A stretch of DNA of 64,000 nt from Marinilabiliaceae bacterium ANBcel2. GTDB taxonomy: Bacteria > Bacteroidota > Bacteroidia > Bacteroidales > Marinilabiliaceae. Where the stretch lies: the NCBI GenBank assembly GCA_029688995.1, contig JARULA010000008.1, positions 1 through 64,000 on the forward strand, in the 5' to 3' direction. Under the pieces are notes generated by a model. It was not told the origin of the DNA, searched no databases, and worked only from the letters and a program-made list of their open reading frames with translations. Positions 45,788 to 54,941 of the stretch are shown piece by piece (the stretch's first letter is position 1; the number at the start of each line of letters is the position of its first letter). Both the position numbers and the translations under genes were made by a program.

Positions 45788-48211
45788 CTACTCATCGTAA
45801 TATCCATAGCCGTATCCATAACTATATCCATAACCATAGCCGTAACCATAATTATAGTTATAACCTAAAAGACCTTTTTTAATATGAATATCATTAATTA
45901 AAATTCCTATATTTTTTATCCCTTCATCATTCAACTGTTTTAAGGTATATGCAAATACATCACGAACAGTAAAGCCAAGCCGGGTTAAAAAGAGAACAGA
46001 GTCGGCATAACGAGCCAGCACATATCCATCAGAGACCACCCCCATTGGTGGAGTATCTAAAATAATGACCTCGTAACTCTTTTTAGCCTCTTTAAAAAGC
46101 TGCTCCATTTTCCCGTTGCTTATAAGTTCAGAAGGATTGGGAGGGTTATTGCCTGAAGGAATAATATAAAGATTTTCCTGATCATTGGTTTGAGTTATCT
46201 CTTTTATATTGACCTTACCAATCAAATATTCCGATAACCCCTTTGTTGCATCAATATCCAAAATCTTTGACAAGCCCGGTTTTCTCATATCACATCCTAT
46301 CAACAGTGTTTTTTTACCCGAAAGAGCAAACACAGTGGCAATATTGAGAGCACAAAATGTTTTTCCCTCACCGGGCATTGAAGAAGATACAGCAATAACA
46401 GGAGAATTTTTACCTGAGGTAAAATATTCCAGTCGAGTTCTTATACGCCTAAAAGTTTCTGATATAACTGATCTTGGATAGTGATAAACAACATTAGTAA
46501 CATCTTTAGTATTATGAATAACATGACCTGCAACAGGTAATTTAGTGACTCGCTCGACTTCATCGGGACTGGACAGGCGGTTATTCATTAATTGTCTTAA
46601 AACTAAAAATAGAAGAGGTAAAACCAACCCAACAAGCAGGGCCTTTTGACGATCGGCTGATATTGTAGGAGATACCTGTCCTGTATAACGTGCCTGCTCA
46701 AGTACACTATGATCGGGGGTGTTAGATGCTTTTTGAATTTGAGCTTCACTACGCTTACGAAGTAAAAATGTGTAAACCTCATTGTTTAAAGTAAACTGTC
46801 GCTCTATTCCAAAAAGCTGACGTTCCATCTCGGGCAACTCATAAAGCTCGGCTGTAACTTCTTGCCGTTTTTGATTTAAACGCTCTTTATCTTCATTTAT
46901 AATGTTAATTTGGTTATCAATTGCATTAATAAGAGTGCGACGTGCAACCTCCATTTTTCTTGTCAGCTCTTTAAAATAAGGGTTATTTAATGCATCTAAA
47001 GTTTGCCTCTCCATATTTAGCTCAATAATATTATTAATTTGATTGGCTATAATAGAGTTATCAATTGAATAGGAAGCAGGAGCCAGAGTATTTTCGAAAA
47101 CATCATCAGCTGAAAAATAATCTTTTAAATACTCATAATATTTGAGTTGAAGAGTAAGTTGAGATTGCTGTTTTGAAAACTCTTCAAGACGATTAAAAAG
47201 GAGTCCCGACTGAGCAGAAACACTTTGAACCTGATGTGTAGTTCTAAAATCACTTAATTCGGTTCCTTTGTTATCTAACGAATCGGAGATTACCTTTAGT
47301 TGAGTCTCTATAAACTCAATGGTATTAGTAGCAATCTCATTTTTTTTCTCCAAATTATTTCTTATAAAAACCTCGGCCAACTTATTTAAAAAATCGATAT
47401 TTTTTCCTGTATTATTTCCTGTTACCGACAAATTAACAATACTTGTATTATCATTTGATCGTACTGCTCTAAATCTTGACTGATAAACAGATGCCATACG
47501 ATTTATATTATTAAAAGTAAAATAATATCCCCTCTCCTTGGACCGCGACAAATTTAAATTCTCAATTATAAAATTCATATATGGTGTAGAAACCTCTTCA
47601 CCAAACTTAAACTCACCTTCAAAAGAGATAGCTCCTCGTGAAGGGCCACTTTTATCATCATCATAAATATATGTTGATGCATAATCGGAATTAACATTTA
47701 TCCTATACCTCTCATTATCAATCACCGACAAATATATGGGAATATTAGTGAGCTGAGGAGAAGTTCTGTTATAATGAACTGTAAAAGGGATATTACCTGC
47801 ATATAGCTCCGAATCCTTAACCCTTCCGATTTTATAGTAGGAAACAGCAAAATCAAGCTCTTTAACAGTTTCATAAACAGTTTCGTATGAAGAAAGTATG
47901 GCTACCTGATTTTCAAGACTCCTCATTGCACTACTTAAACCAAAACCCTCCATCATATCGCTTTTAGGTTGCTCGGTACCACGCTCCTCCATCAAAAGAC
48001 GCAAACCGGCACGATATACAGGCTGACTATATCTATGCATAATATAAACAGCAGTCAAAGCAATCACAATAGCAATAACAAAAAGCCACCAAAACCTTAA
48101 AAGATCTACCAATAGCTTTTTATAGTCAATTAAAAAAGGAGATGTAGCATCACTGGTTAAAGGATTTTTTTTACTGCTGTTACTTTCAAACTCTCTAGGA
48201 TTATACATCAA
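45788..48211 (-). CDS. Wzc-like polysaccharide co-polymerase / tyrosine autokinase (copy 1)
   Basis: The 807-residue protein has the same architecture as its downstream paralogue: Wzz domain with helix at about 40-60, coiled coil with the RQLF-type membrane-proximal region, second helix near 545, and a BY-kinase domain with SSSMPGEGKT (ending near 618), CDMRKPGLSK and VIILDTPPMGVVSD. Its tail (about residues 784-807) is almost pure Gly-Tyr alternation, encoded by degenerate hexamer repeats at 45790-45860. The run of tyrosines is the presumed autophosphorylation cluster. The gene follows the Wza-like gene by 58 bp. Confidence 0.92.
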   Translation of the reverse strand: MMYNPREFESNSSKKNPLTSDATSPFLIDYKKLLVDLLRFWWLFVIAIVIALTAVYIMHRYSQPVYRAGLRLLMEERGTEQPKSDMMEGFGLSSAMRSLENQVAILSSYETVYETVKELDFAVSYYKIGRVKDSELYAGNIPFTVHYNRTSPQLTNIPIYLSVIDNERYRINVNSDYASTYIYDDDKSGPSRGAISFEGEFKFGEEVSTPYMNFIIENLNLSRSKERGYYFTFNNINRMASVYQSRFRAVRSNDNTSIVNLSVTGNNTGKNIDFLNKLAEVFIRNNLEKKNEIATNTIEFIETQLKVISDSLDNKGTELSDFRTTHQVQSVSAQSGLLFNRLEEFSKQQSQLTLQLKYYEYLKDYFSADDVFENTLAPASYSIDNSIIANQINNIIELNMERQTLDALNNPYFKELTRKMEVARRTLINAIDNQINIINEDKERLNQKRQEVTAELYELPEMERQLFGIERQFTLNNEVYTFLLRKRSEAQIQKASNTPDHSVLEQARYTGQVSPTISADRQKALLVGLVLPLLFLVLRQLMNNRLSSPDEVERVTKLPVAGHVIHNTKDVTNVVYHYPRSVISETFRRIRTRLEYFTSGKNSPVIAVSSSMPGEGKTFCALNIATVFALSGKKTLLIGCDMRKPGLSKILDIDATKGLSEYLIGKVNIKEITQTNDQENLYIIPSGNNPPNPSELISNGKMEQLFKEAKKSYEVIILDTPPMGVVSDGYVLARYADSVLFLTRLGFTVRDVFAYTLKQLNDEGIKNIGILINDIHIKKGLLGYNYNYGYGYGYGYSYGYGYGYYDE

Positions 48212-48269
48212 AAAAACAGTTTTAAATTTAAAGCTAAAATCAAAAGCTATACAAAACAGAGATTAACCC

Positions 48270-49037
48270 TTAAAACAGAGATTTAATCGTTAAATAAACA
48301 GCAATAGCTGAGGTTAAAATTCCAAATGAAAAACTCTCTCCTATACCCCACTGCTTTGCTCTCATCGGACGAACATATATAAGATCATTAGGATAAATCC
48401 AGTAATGATCTGAATCAATAATTTGGTCGTCAGTAAGATCTACATAATATGAATATGACCCCTCGGGTGTGGGACGCACAATTTTAACCTCCCGCCTTAC
48501 TCCAAATGTGCGAACATCTCCTGCCATTGCAACTGCCTCATATATAGTAACCTGCTCTTTACCCATATCTATTTTACCCCGCGAACCTGTCTCTCCAATA
48601 GCTGTAAAAGTAGGATTTGATAATCGAAGTGTTACCTGTGCATCGCGTGCATAAGGCTCAAGAGCCTCTTTTACTCTATCCTTAGCATCACGTCTGGTAC
48701 ATCCCTTAAGATTAATTTTACCTACAAAAGGAAAGTCAATATTGTAATCATCATCAATAGGATATGTAAATAACGGAGAGGTAGAGGCCTGCGATGAAGT
48801 TCCGGTTCCGGGATTAAAATATTCACCAAGTTGTGGGTTAGCAGTACGAATACGTATAAACAGAGCATCATTAGGCTGTAGTCTGTACCTGTTTGTTACA
48901 GTCTCGGGTTTCCCATATCTCTCTTCATAATCGGAATCTGATGCCTGATCCTGCATATAAACAGTATGACGTTGCGGAACACACCCCCCTGTGAGCATCA
49001 ATACAATCAGCAAAAGTGCTAAAACAGTTTTCTTCAT
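48270..49037 (-). CDS. Wza-like polysaccharide export lipoprotein
   Basis: I choose the ATG at 49037 (MKKTVLALLLIVLMLTGGC), which begins a lipoprotein signal with the lipobox LTGGC; an in-frame ATG 15 bases upstream is less plausible. The mature protein (about 237 residues) has the Poly_export domain (YRLQPNDALFIRIRT) and SLBB-like domain (YPIDDDYNIDFPFVGKINLK, AVAMAGDVRTFG), ending with a membrane segment (FGILTSAIAVYLTIKS). Such proteins form the outer membrane channel of group 1-type capsule export. It heads the operon with two Wzc-like kinases. A TAAATTTG match at 49133-49140 may be its promoter. Confidence 0.92.
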   Translation of the reverse strand: MKKTVLALLLIVLMLTGGCVPQRHTVYMQDQASDSDYEERYGKPETVTNRYRLQPNDALFIRIRTANPQLGEYFNPGTGTSSQASTSPLFTYPIDDDYNIDFPFVGKINLKGCTRRDAKDRVKEALEPYARDAQVTLRLSNPTFTAIGETGSRGKIDMGKEQVTIYEAVAMAGDVRTFGVRREVKIVRPTPEGSYSYYVDLTDDQIIDSDHYWIYPNDLIYVRPMRAKQWGIGESFSFGILTSAIAVYLTIKSLF

Positions 49038-49132
49038 TATTGAATAAAGCATCAGTAAAAATAGTTAAATTATCCCGGGATTGGGAGATTATAATTCTAT
49101 AATAATAAAATTTATACAAACTTTAAAAAATG

Positions 49133-49140
49133 CAAATTTA
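49133..49140 (-). promoter_or_regulatory. Candidate -7 element for the wza-wzc operon
   Basis: Minus strand TAAATTTG fully matches TAnnTTTG, 96 bases before the chosen ATG at 49037. It faces away from the plus-strand element at 49218. Confidence 0.35.
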
Positions 49141-49217
49141 ATTTTTCTTTTTAAATTGATAAAATGATTTATCATTCATAATTTTTAAACCTTTTAATTA
49201 TAAGAACGTATTTTTAA

Positions 49218-49225
49218 TATATTTG
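49218..49225 (+). promoter_or_regulatory. Candidate -7 element for the WecA-like gene
   Basis: TATATTTG fully matches TAnnTTTG and lies 29 bases before the first ATG at 49254 (44 before the alternative at 49269). Confidence 0.4.
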
Positions 49226-49253
49226 CCGGTTTAAATTTTTGTTAAAGTAAAAA

Positions 49254-50375
49254 ATGGTTCCTCTTACTATGGTTAATTACGAAATAATTATTCAAATTGT
49301 TTTTGCCGCAATTATATCTTTTATTTTGGTATTCATATCTATACCTACCATTTTAACTGTTGCAAAATATAAAAATCTTTTTGATGAGCCGGGGACAAGA
49401 CATGTTCATAAACACCGGGTACCTACTTTGGGCGGATTGGCAATTTTTTTAGGAATAATATTTACCTATTCACTCTTTAGAGATTGGTTTGAATATACAT
49501 CCATCCCCTTTTTAATTCCGGCACTTCTAATAATTTTTGCAATAGGATTTAAAGATGATATATTAATTACAGCCCCTATTATTAAACTATTGGGTCAGCT
49601 ACTTGCAGCATTTATTATAGTAGGTTTTGGAGATATTCGTATTACCAATTTTCACGGTTTTTTTGGTCTTACACCCGATTACTTTACCAGTCTGTTTTTC
49701 ACAGTTCTCTTTATAGTTTTTATTGTTAACGGTTTTAATCTAATAGACGGAGTTGATGGTTTGGCCGGAATAACAGGAATTATAACGGTAAGCAGTTTTT
49801 CTGTATGGTTTTTTATTAATAATATTGCCTTTTTATCGGTTATTGGTGCTATAATTTGCGGTTCACTTATTGCTTTTCTCTACTTTAATCTATTTTCAAA
49901 AAAACAGAAAATATTTATGGGAGATACAGGCTCATTAATAATAGGATTTTTAATCTCCATTATGGCAATACACTTTATGGAGTATAATATACCTGAAAAA
50001 AGAGCTGAGCTTAATTACACAATGACATCAGCACCTGCCGTAGCTATGGGCATTTTAATTATACCGGTAGTTGATACTGTTAGAGTTTTTTTTCTGCGAC
50101 TTTCAAAGGGTCGATCTCCCTTTGCAGCTGATAAAATTCATATTCATCACAGGTTGCTTACCCTTGGTTTTTCTCACATACAAATAGCTTCAGTAATTGG
50201 AGCTTGCAACTCTTTTTTTGTAATTATCTCCTTTCTACTAAAAGATATGGGAATGATATGGCTAATATTATTAAACTTTTCACTTGGAATTCTACTATTT
50301 CAAATTCCGGCACTTTTTATTAAACGTAAAAAAAGAAAATTATTAACAAGAAAAAAAAAGAGAGCGCAATATTAA
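49254..50375 (+). CDS. WecA/MraY-like undecaprenyl-phosphate sugar-1-phosphate transferase
   Basis: The 373-residue protein has about eleven membrane segments and the GT4-type (glycosyltransferase family 4 of lipid carriers) motifs: DEPGTRHVHKHRVPTLGG, FKDDILITAP, NGFNLIDGVDGLAG, FMGDTGSLIIGF and the HIHHRLL motif near the C-terminus. These are catalytic/metal-binding loops of WecA-type enzymes, which start O-antigen or capsule repeat units on undecaprenyl phosphate. An ATG at 49269 is an alternative start. It is divergent from the wza operon and 24 bp ahead of a GT2 gene. Confidence 0.94.
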   Translation: MVPLTMVNYEIIIQIVFAAIISFILVFISIPTILTVAKYKNLFDEPGTRHVHKHRVPTLGGLAIFLGIIFTYSLFRDWFEYTSIPFLIPALLIIFAIGFKDDILITAPIIKLLGQLLAAFIIVGFGDIRITNFHGFFGLTPDYFTSLFFTVLFIVFIVNGFNLIDGVDGLAGITGIITVSSFSVWFFINNIAFLSVIGAIICGSLIAFLYFNLFSKKQKIFMGDTGSLIIGFLISIMAIHFMEYNIPEKRAELNYTMTSAPAVAMGILIIPVVDTVRVFFLRLSKGRSPFAADKIHIHHRLLTLGFSHIQIASVIGACNSFFVIISFLLKDMGMIWLILLNFSLGILLFQIPALFIKRKKRKLLTRKKKRAQY

Positions 50376-50399
50376 TCTCTCTTAAATATACCCCAACCT

Positions 50400-51152
50400 A
50401 TGAAAATTTCTCTTATAACTATATGCTTCAACAATGAAGAGACCATTGAAGAAACATTTAAGTCAGTAAAAAATCAAAATTACCCAAATCTTGAATATAT
50501 AGTCATAGATGGTGCCTCAACAGATAAAACTGTTGATATTATAAAGAGAGAGCAAGCATTTATATCTAAATGGATAAGTGAGCCTGATAAGGGAATCTAT
50601 GATGCATTAAACAAAGGAATAGAGATGGCAACAGGAGATATTATCGGCTTTATACATGGCGATGATATTTTTGCTGATAATAATGTTTTAAAAACAGTTG
50701 CATCAAGATTTAATGAAAAAGATAAACCCGACCTGATATATGGCAATTTAAGATATGTTAAAGCAAATAATCCCGATATAGTTTTAAGACACTGGAACAG
50801 CTCTAAATTTAGTTTGAGAAAATGTAAATGGGGTTGGATGCCTCCTCACCCTACACTATATTGTAAAAATAAGGTGTTTAAAAAAGTTGGATATTTTAAT
50901 ATATCATACAAAATCTCAGCCGACTATGAATGGATTTTGCGTGCTTTTTTAAACCATCAATTAAAAGCAGCCTATATTCCGGTTTTAATGATAAAGATGA
51001 AAACAGGAGGGGTAAGTAATAGATCCTTTAAAAACATTATGCTTAAAACAAAAGAGGATTACAGGGCTATAAAAGAGCATCATGCCGGAGGTATTCTCAC
51101 CCTTTTATGGAAAAATTTTAGTAAATTAAATCAGTTTTGTGTAAAGTCATAA
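50400..51152 (+). CDS. Family 2 (GT-A) glycosyltransferase
   Basis: The 250-residue soluble protein starts with ISLITICFNNEETIEETFKS, the GT2 nucleotide-binding start, then EYIVIDGASTDKT and the metal motif HGDD (IGFIHGDDIF). WGWMPPHPTLYCKN and SADYEWILRAF are found in the colanic acid-type WcaA/WcaE relatives. It would add one sugar of the repeat unit in the polysaccharide assembly. It follows the WecA-like gene by 24 bp; the RemB/Wzi-like gene follows after 52 bp. Confidence 0.92.
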   Translation: MKISLITICFNNEETIEETFKSVKNQNYPNLEYIVIDGASTDKTVDIIKREQAFISKWISEPDKGIYDALNKGIEMATGDIIGFIHGDDIFADNNVLKTVASRFNEKDKPDLIYGNLRYVKANNPDIVLRHWNSSKFSLRKCKWGWMPPHPTLYCKNKVFKKVGYFNISYKISADYEWILRAFLNHQLKAAYIPVLMIKMKTGGVSNRSFKNIMLKTKEDYRAIKEHHAGGILTLLWKNFSKLNQFCVKS

Positions 51153-51204
51153 CCTTTCAAAACTCTTGTTTATCTGAAAATGCATAACTCAAATCCTCTA
51201 AATC

Positions 51205-52860
51205 ATGAAAAACTCCTTTCTAACAAATTATATTATGCATGCTGATACAAAATGGTTACTACTAGTTGTAGTCTTAATATTATTTTCAGCCGACATAAAA
51301 TCCCAACGATACTCAATACACAACAATAGCAACTTTGACCCTTTTTCAAGAGAGCTTTATAAACCGGGAGCAAATATTCACACATCAATACGACCTCTTA
51401 GAATTGATGAGATAGAAGAGTTTGTGAATACAGACTCATTAGAGCGCCGCCAAATAGCAATTGGTAATGAAGATCTTAACATTTTACAAAGGTTTGGAAC
51501 CAACAACCTTTTTCATTGGCAACAAGAAGAAAATAACCAACGAGTTAGTGTTAGAGTTAATCCTCTGTTTAATTTTTCAGGTGGCATTGAAACTGAAAAT
51601 GAGACTACTACATGGGTAAATACAAGAGGTGCTATGATTGAGGGCGAACTTGGTGACAACCTTGCCTTTTATGCCGATCTATATGAAAATCAGGCACTAT
51701 TTCCTAAATATATAAATGAGTTTACCAGAGAGAGAGGAATTGCTCCCGGACAAGGCAGAGTTAAAGAGTTTGGTGATGATGCATGGGATTTTATGCAATC
51801 AACAGGATATCTCTCTTATAATGCTGGACAATGGATAAATCTTCAACTGGGATATGGAAAAAACTTTATTGGTGACGGATATAGAAGTCTGTTATTATCC
51901 GACAACACCTACAGCTATCCCTACTTTAAAATGACAGCCTCCTTTTTAAAAGCAAAATATATGGTTATGGCTGCTCAAATGAGGCATTTGGGAGATGATC
52001 CTGTTATAAGAGGAGGTGACGACCGTTTTGAATATAAATATGGCATATTCCACTACCTTTCCTGGAATATTAGTAACAGAGTTAATATTGGATTGTTTGA
52101 AAGTGTAATATGGGCAGCTGAAGATGACACGGGATACAGAGGAATGGATTTTAGCTATATGATACCTGTGGTGATGTACCGCCCAATAGAATATGATATG
52201 GGATCTCCCGACAATGTAACTATGGGAGCAAATTTAAAAGTTATTATGTGGCCCGGATCAATTTTTTACGGACAGTTTGTTTTAGGAGAGTTCAAATTTG
52301 ACGAAGTTTTTAGCGGTGATAAATGGTGGGCCAATAAACATGGTTTTCAAACCGGAATAAAAATATCTGACTTTTTAGGTGTTAACAATCTCGATTTTCA
52401 AACTGAATATAATCAGGTTCGTCCTTTTACCTACTCACACTATTTTCCAATTACAAATTACGGCCACTACAATCAGGAACTGGCACATCCTTTGGGAGCA
52501 AGTTTTAGAGAGAGCATCTCATTTTTAAGATATAGAACAGGTCGCTGGCACTTCAATCTTGAAGCAATGTATGCAATTGACGGGAAAGATTTTGATGATG
52601 ATGTAAGTCATGGAGGAGATATCTTTATGCCCAGTGTAAACAGGGATAAAACATATGGACACGAAATTGGCCAGGGACTTAGAACAACAATTACACATGC
52701 TGCTGCATCAATTTCATGGTTACTTAATCCACGAACAAATATGAATATATCAGCAGGGATGCGCCTTAGAAGTATTTCAAATGAAATTAATAATTCAAAC
52801 AGCAATCACTTCTATATATCATTCTCGACCTCGTTGCAAAATATATACTACAACTTCTAA
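51205..52860 (+). CDS. RemB/Wzi-like outer membrane beta-barrel
   Basis: The 551-residue protein has an export signal (WLLLVVVLILFSADIKSQ) and then a barrel-like sequence rich in aromatic-ended strands: VNTRGAMIEGELGDNLAFYA, LQLGYGKNFIGDGYRSLLLS, FGQFVLGEF-like segments, and a closing HFYISFSTSLQNIYYNF. The pattern and the NxxGDGYRSLLLSD segment match Bacteroidota proteins named gliding motility protein RemB / capsule assembly Wzi. In enterobacteria Wzi anchors capsule at the surface. With the neighbouring polymerisation and export genes, a role in holding polysaccharide at the surface is a sensible inference. Confidence 0.8.
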   Translation: MKNSFLTNYIMHADTKWLLLVVVLILFSADIKSQRYSIHNNSNFDPFSRELYKPGANIHTSIRPLRIDEIEEFVNTDSLERRQIAIGNEDLNILQRFGTNNLFHWQQEENNQRVSVRVNPLFNFSGGIETENETTTWVNTRGAMIEGELGDNLAFYADLYENQALFPKYINEFTRERGIAPGQGRVKEFGDDAWDFMQSTGYLSYNAGQWINLQLGYGKNFIGDGYRSLLLSDNTYSYPYFKMTASFLKAKYMVMAAQMRHLGDDPVIRGGDDRFEYKYGIFHYLSWNISNRVNIGLFESVIWAAEDDTGYRGMDFSYMIPVVMYRPIEYDMGSPDNVTMGANLKVIMWPGSIFYGQFVLGEFKFDEVFSGDKWWANKHGFQTGIKISDFLGVNNLDFQTEYNQVRPFTYSHYFPITNYGHYNQELAHPLGASFRESISFLRYRTGRWHFNLEAMYAIDGKDFDDDVSHGGDIFMPSVNRDKTYGHEIGQGLRTTITHAAASISWLLNPRTNMNISAGMRLRSISNEINNSNSNHFYISFSTSLQNIYYNF

Positions 52861-52890
52861 AAAAGAAGAGTTGAACTATATAACCAATTA

Positions 52891-54300
52891 TTACCTGCGC
52901 TCAAGAAGAACCACATTTTCAACATGATGAGTATGAGGAAACATATCTACAGGCTGTATTTTCGTAACTCGGTAACGAACATCAAGAATGTTTATATCTC
53001 GAGCCTGGGTAGCTGAATTACAACTAACGTACACAATTTTTTGAGGCCCTGCATTCAAAAGAGTGTGAACAACATCAGCATGCATACCCGAACGTGGCGG
53101 ATCGGTTATAACAACATCGGGAAATCCGTTTTTCTCCAAAAGATCATGAGTTAACAACTCTTTAATATCCCCGGCAAAAAAAGAGGTGTTTGAGATATTA
53201 TTGATCTTTGAATTATAAACTGCATCCTCTATAGCTTCAGGAACATATTCAATCCCGACAACGTTTTTTGCCTTACCGGCAACAAAATTAGCAATAGTGC
53301 CTGTACCTGTATACAAATCATAAACTATCTCATCCCCTTTTAATGCAGCAAAATCTCTTACAATTTTATAAAGATTATAGGCCTGTTTTGAATTTGTTTG
53401 AAAAAAAGATTTTGGACCTATTTTAAACTTTAACCCCTCCATCTCTTCAAAAATAGAGCTGCGGCCTCCCCAGTTATATACATCCAGGTCGCCATAACTA
53501 TCATTAGCCTTTTCATTTATAATATACATCCATGATGTAACATTTGGGAATTTTATGTTTAAATAAGAGAACAATTTCTCTCGGGCCTTTAAATCATCTG
53601 CACCAAAAATAACGATCACCATTACCTCTCCTAAAAGAGTAGTACGAATGGTCAAAGTTCTAAGCAATCCTGATTTATTTCTTATATCATAAAAAGAGAA
53701 ACCATTTTCAACAGCAAACTCTTTAATTGCCAAACGAATTGAATTTGAAGGTTCATCCTGCAAGTAGCATTTTTTTACATCTACAACCTTATCAAACATT
53801 GCAGGAATATGAAAACCCAAACCATCATTATCTGAAATCTCCTCACCACTATCAACCTCTGCTTGTGTTAACCACCGTTTATTTGAAAAAGTAAATTCAA
53901 GTTTATTACGGTAAAATCTCTCATCGGGAGCAGCAACAATAGGATTGGTATCGGGCAATTCTACTTTGCCAATACGTAGAAGATTATTAAAAACCTCTCG
54001 CTGTTTATAAAAAAGTTGCTTTTTATAAGGTAACGCCTGCCATTTACACCCCCCACAAATACCAAAGTGATCACAAAAAGGCTCTGTTCTAATGTTAGAA
54101 TATGAATGAAACCTTACAGGGTAACCTTCATAAAATTTACGTCTTTTTTTGCGGACCTGTACATCGACAACATCACCCGGCACTGTATTATTTACAAAAA
54201 CAATGCGATCTTCAACCCGGCCAATTGCTTTCCCCTCAGCTGCTACATCTGTTATTTCAAGAGCTTCCAGCAGAGGCTTTCTCTTTGAGGAACGTCCCAC
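52891..54300 (-). CDS. rlmD: 23S rRNA (uracil-C5)-methyltransferase, RlmD/RumA family
   Basis: The start is GTG at 54300, directly preceded by an in-frame TAA, so it is the earliest possible. The 469-residue enzyme has an N-terminal TRAM domain (EITDVAAEGKAIGRVEDRIV), a 4Fe-4S cysteine cluster (CDHFGICGGCKW, with a later Cys in KKCYLQ), and the SAM-dependent methyltransferase domain: DLYTGTGTIANF, DPPRSGMHADV, and the nucleophile C427 in VYVSCNS. It methylates C5 of a uracil in rRNA (U1939 or U747 type) or tRNA U54; the choice among RlmD, RlmC and TrmA relatives cannot be made from sequence alone. A TATATTTG match is at 54325-54332. Confidence 0.9.
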   Translation of the reverse strand: MGRSSKRKPLLEALEITDVAAEGKAIGRVEDRIVFVNNTVPGDVVDVQVRKKRRKFYEGYPVRFHSYSNIRTEPFCDHFGICGGCKWQALPYKKQLFYKQREVFNNLLRIGKVELPDTNPIVAAPDERFYRNKLEFTFSNKRWLTQAEVDSGEEISDNDGLGFHIPAMFDKVVDVKKCYLQDEPSNSIRLAIKEFAVENGFSFYDIRNKSGLLRTLTIRTTLLGEVMVIVIFGADDLKAREKLFSYLNIKFPNVTSWMYIINEKANDSYGDLDVYNWGGRSSIFEEMEGLKFKIGPKSFFQTNSKQAYNLYKIVRDFAALKGDEIVYDLYTGTGTIANFVAGKAKNVVGIEYVPEAIEDAVYNSKINNISNTSFFAGDIKELLTHDLLEKNGFPDVVITDPPRSGMHADVVHTLLNAGPQKIVYVSCNSATQARDINILDVRYRVTKIQPVDMFPHTHHVENVVLLERR

Positions 54301-54324
54301 TTAATATCGTTTTAAAATTTGGTG

Positions 54325-54332
54325 CAAATATA
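54325..54332 (-). promoter_or_regulatory. Candidate -7 element for the rRNA methyltransferase
   Basis: Minus strand TATATTTG fully matches TAnnTTTG, 25 bases before the GTG start, suggesting a very short leader. Confidence 0.4.
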
Positions 54333-54392
54333 TTAAAATAAAAAGATGAGACTGCATACATTTATAATATAGTGCCACTCCCATATTTTTAT

Positions 54393-54400
54393 TAACTTTG
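54393..54400 (+). promoter_or_regulatory. Candidate -7 element for the QueF-like gene
   Basis: TAACTTTG fully matches TAnnTTTG, 15 bases before the first ATG at 54415. This short distance makes the ATG at 54427 (fifth codon) a more comfortable start. Confidence 0.4.
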
Positions 54401-54414
54401 CAATTAAACATTAG

Positions 54415-54867
54415 ATGACTATAATGATGGAAAACAAAGTAAAAACCTACAAGGAGATTAATCCTGAACTGTTAAAATCACTTCCTAATCCTTCGGGAGA
54501 AGCTTATGAAATTAAAATTAAAATTCCGGAGTTTACTTTTTTAGGAGTAAAAGAGCAACCCGATTTTGCAGATGTTTTTATAACTTTTTACCCAAAAAAG
54601 AAGATTATTGAACTTAAATCATTAAAACATTATGTTTATCATCTACGCAACATAACTGTATCTTATGAAAGATTAATAAACGTTTTTTATGAACATATGA
54701 TGCAAGTATATGAACCGGAAAGAATGAGAGTTGTTATGGCTTTTAATCCAAGAGGAGGAATAAGCTCAAGGTTAACAATTGACTCTGACTGGAAAGTAAG
54801 AGGTGGAGATGAAAAATTTAGCGACTGGAAAAACAATATGGATGATAACTGGTCTGTAACACTTTAA
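54415..54867 (+). CDS. queF: QueF-like (preQ1 synthase family) protein lacking the catalytic cysteine
   Basis: QueF (NADPH-dependent 7-cyano-7-deazaguanine reductase) makes preQ1 for the tRNA base queuosine. The 150-residue length and the landmarks PNPSGEAYEIKIKIPEFTFL, EQPDFADVFITFYP, IELKSLKHYVYHLRN, and FNPRGGISSRLTIDSDW clearly place it in the unimodular QueF (T-fold) family. However the canonical catalytic loop (CPxTGQPDF) reads LGVKEQPDF, one residue shorter and without Cys, and there is no cysteine anywhere in the protein. The Asp of QPDF and the later Glu (SYE) remain, while the usual His before that Glu is Tyr. Standard thioimide chemistry therefore seems impossible. It may have another role. 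Start could be the ATG at 54427. Confidence 0.8.
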   Translation: MTIMMENKVKTYKEINPELLKSLPNPSGEAYEIKIKIPEFTFLGVKEQPDFADVFITFYPKKKIIELKSLKHYVYHLRNITVSYERLINVFYEHMMQVYEPERMRVVMAFNPRGGISSRLTIDSDWKVRGGDEKFSDWKNNMDDNWSVTL

Positions 54868-54891
54868 CAAAATAGAATATTATAACTACTA

Positions 54892-54937
54892 AAAAATCAG
54901 GGGCTGTCCAAAAATTTTTGGACAGCCCCTGATTTTT
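54892..54937. terminator. Perfect 46-bp palindromic bidirectional terminator
   Basis: Two 23-base arms pair without any mismatch, with AGGGGCTGTCC/GGACAGCCCCT as GC-rich core and A/T tracts at both ends. It separates the plus-strand QueF-like gene from the convergent DUF5723 gene, so it can end transcription from both sides. Confidence 0.9.
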
Positions 54938-54941
54938 ATAT

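Noticed and set aside
45788..45860. Hexamer repeat run as a possible minisatellite or CRISPR-like array
   Set aside because: It is in frame within the Gly-Tyr tail of a Wzc-like kinase, has no spacers and is explained by the amino acid repeat.
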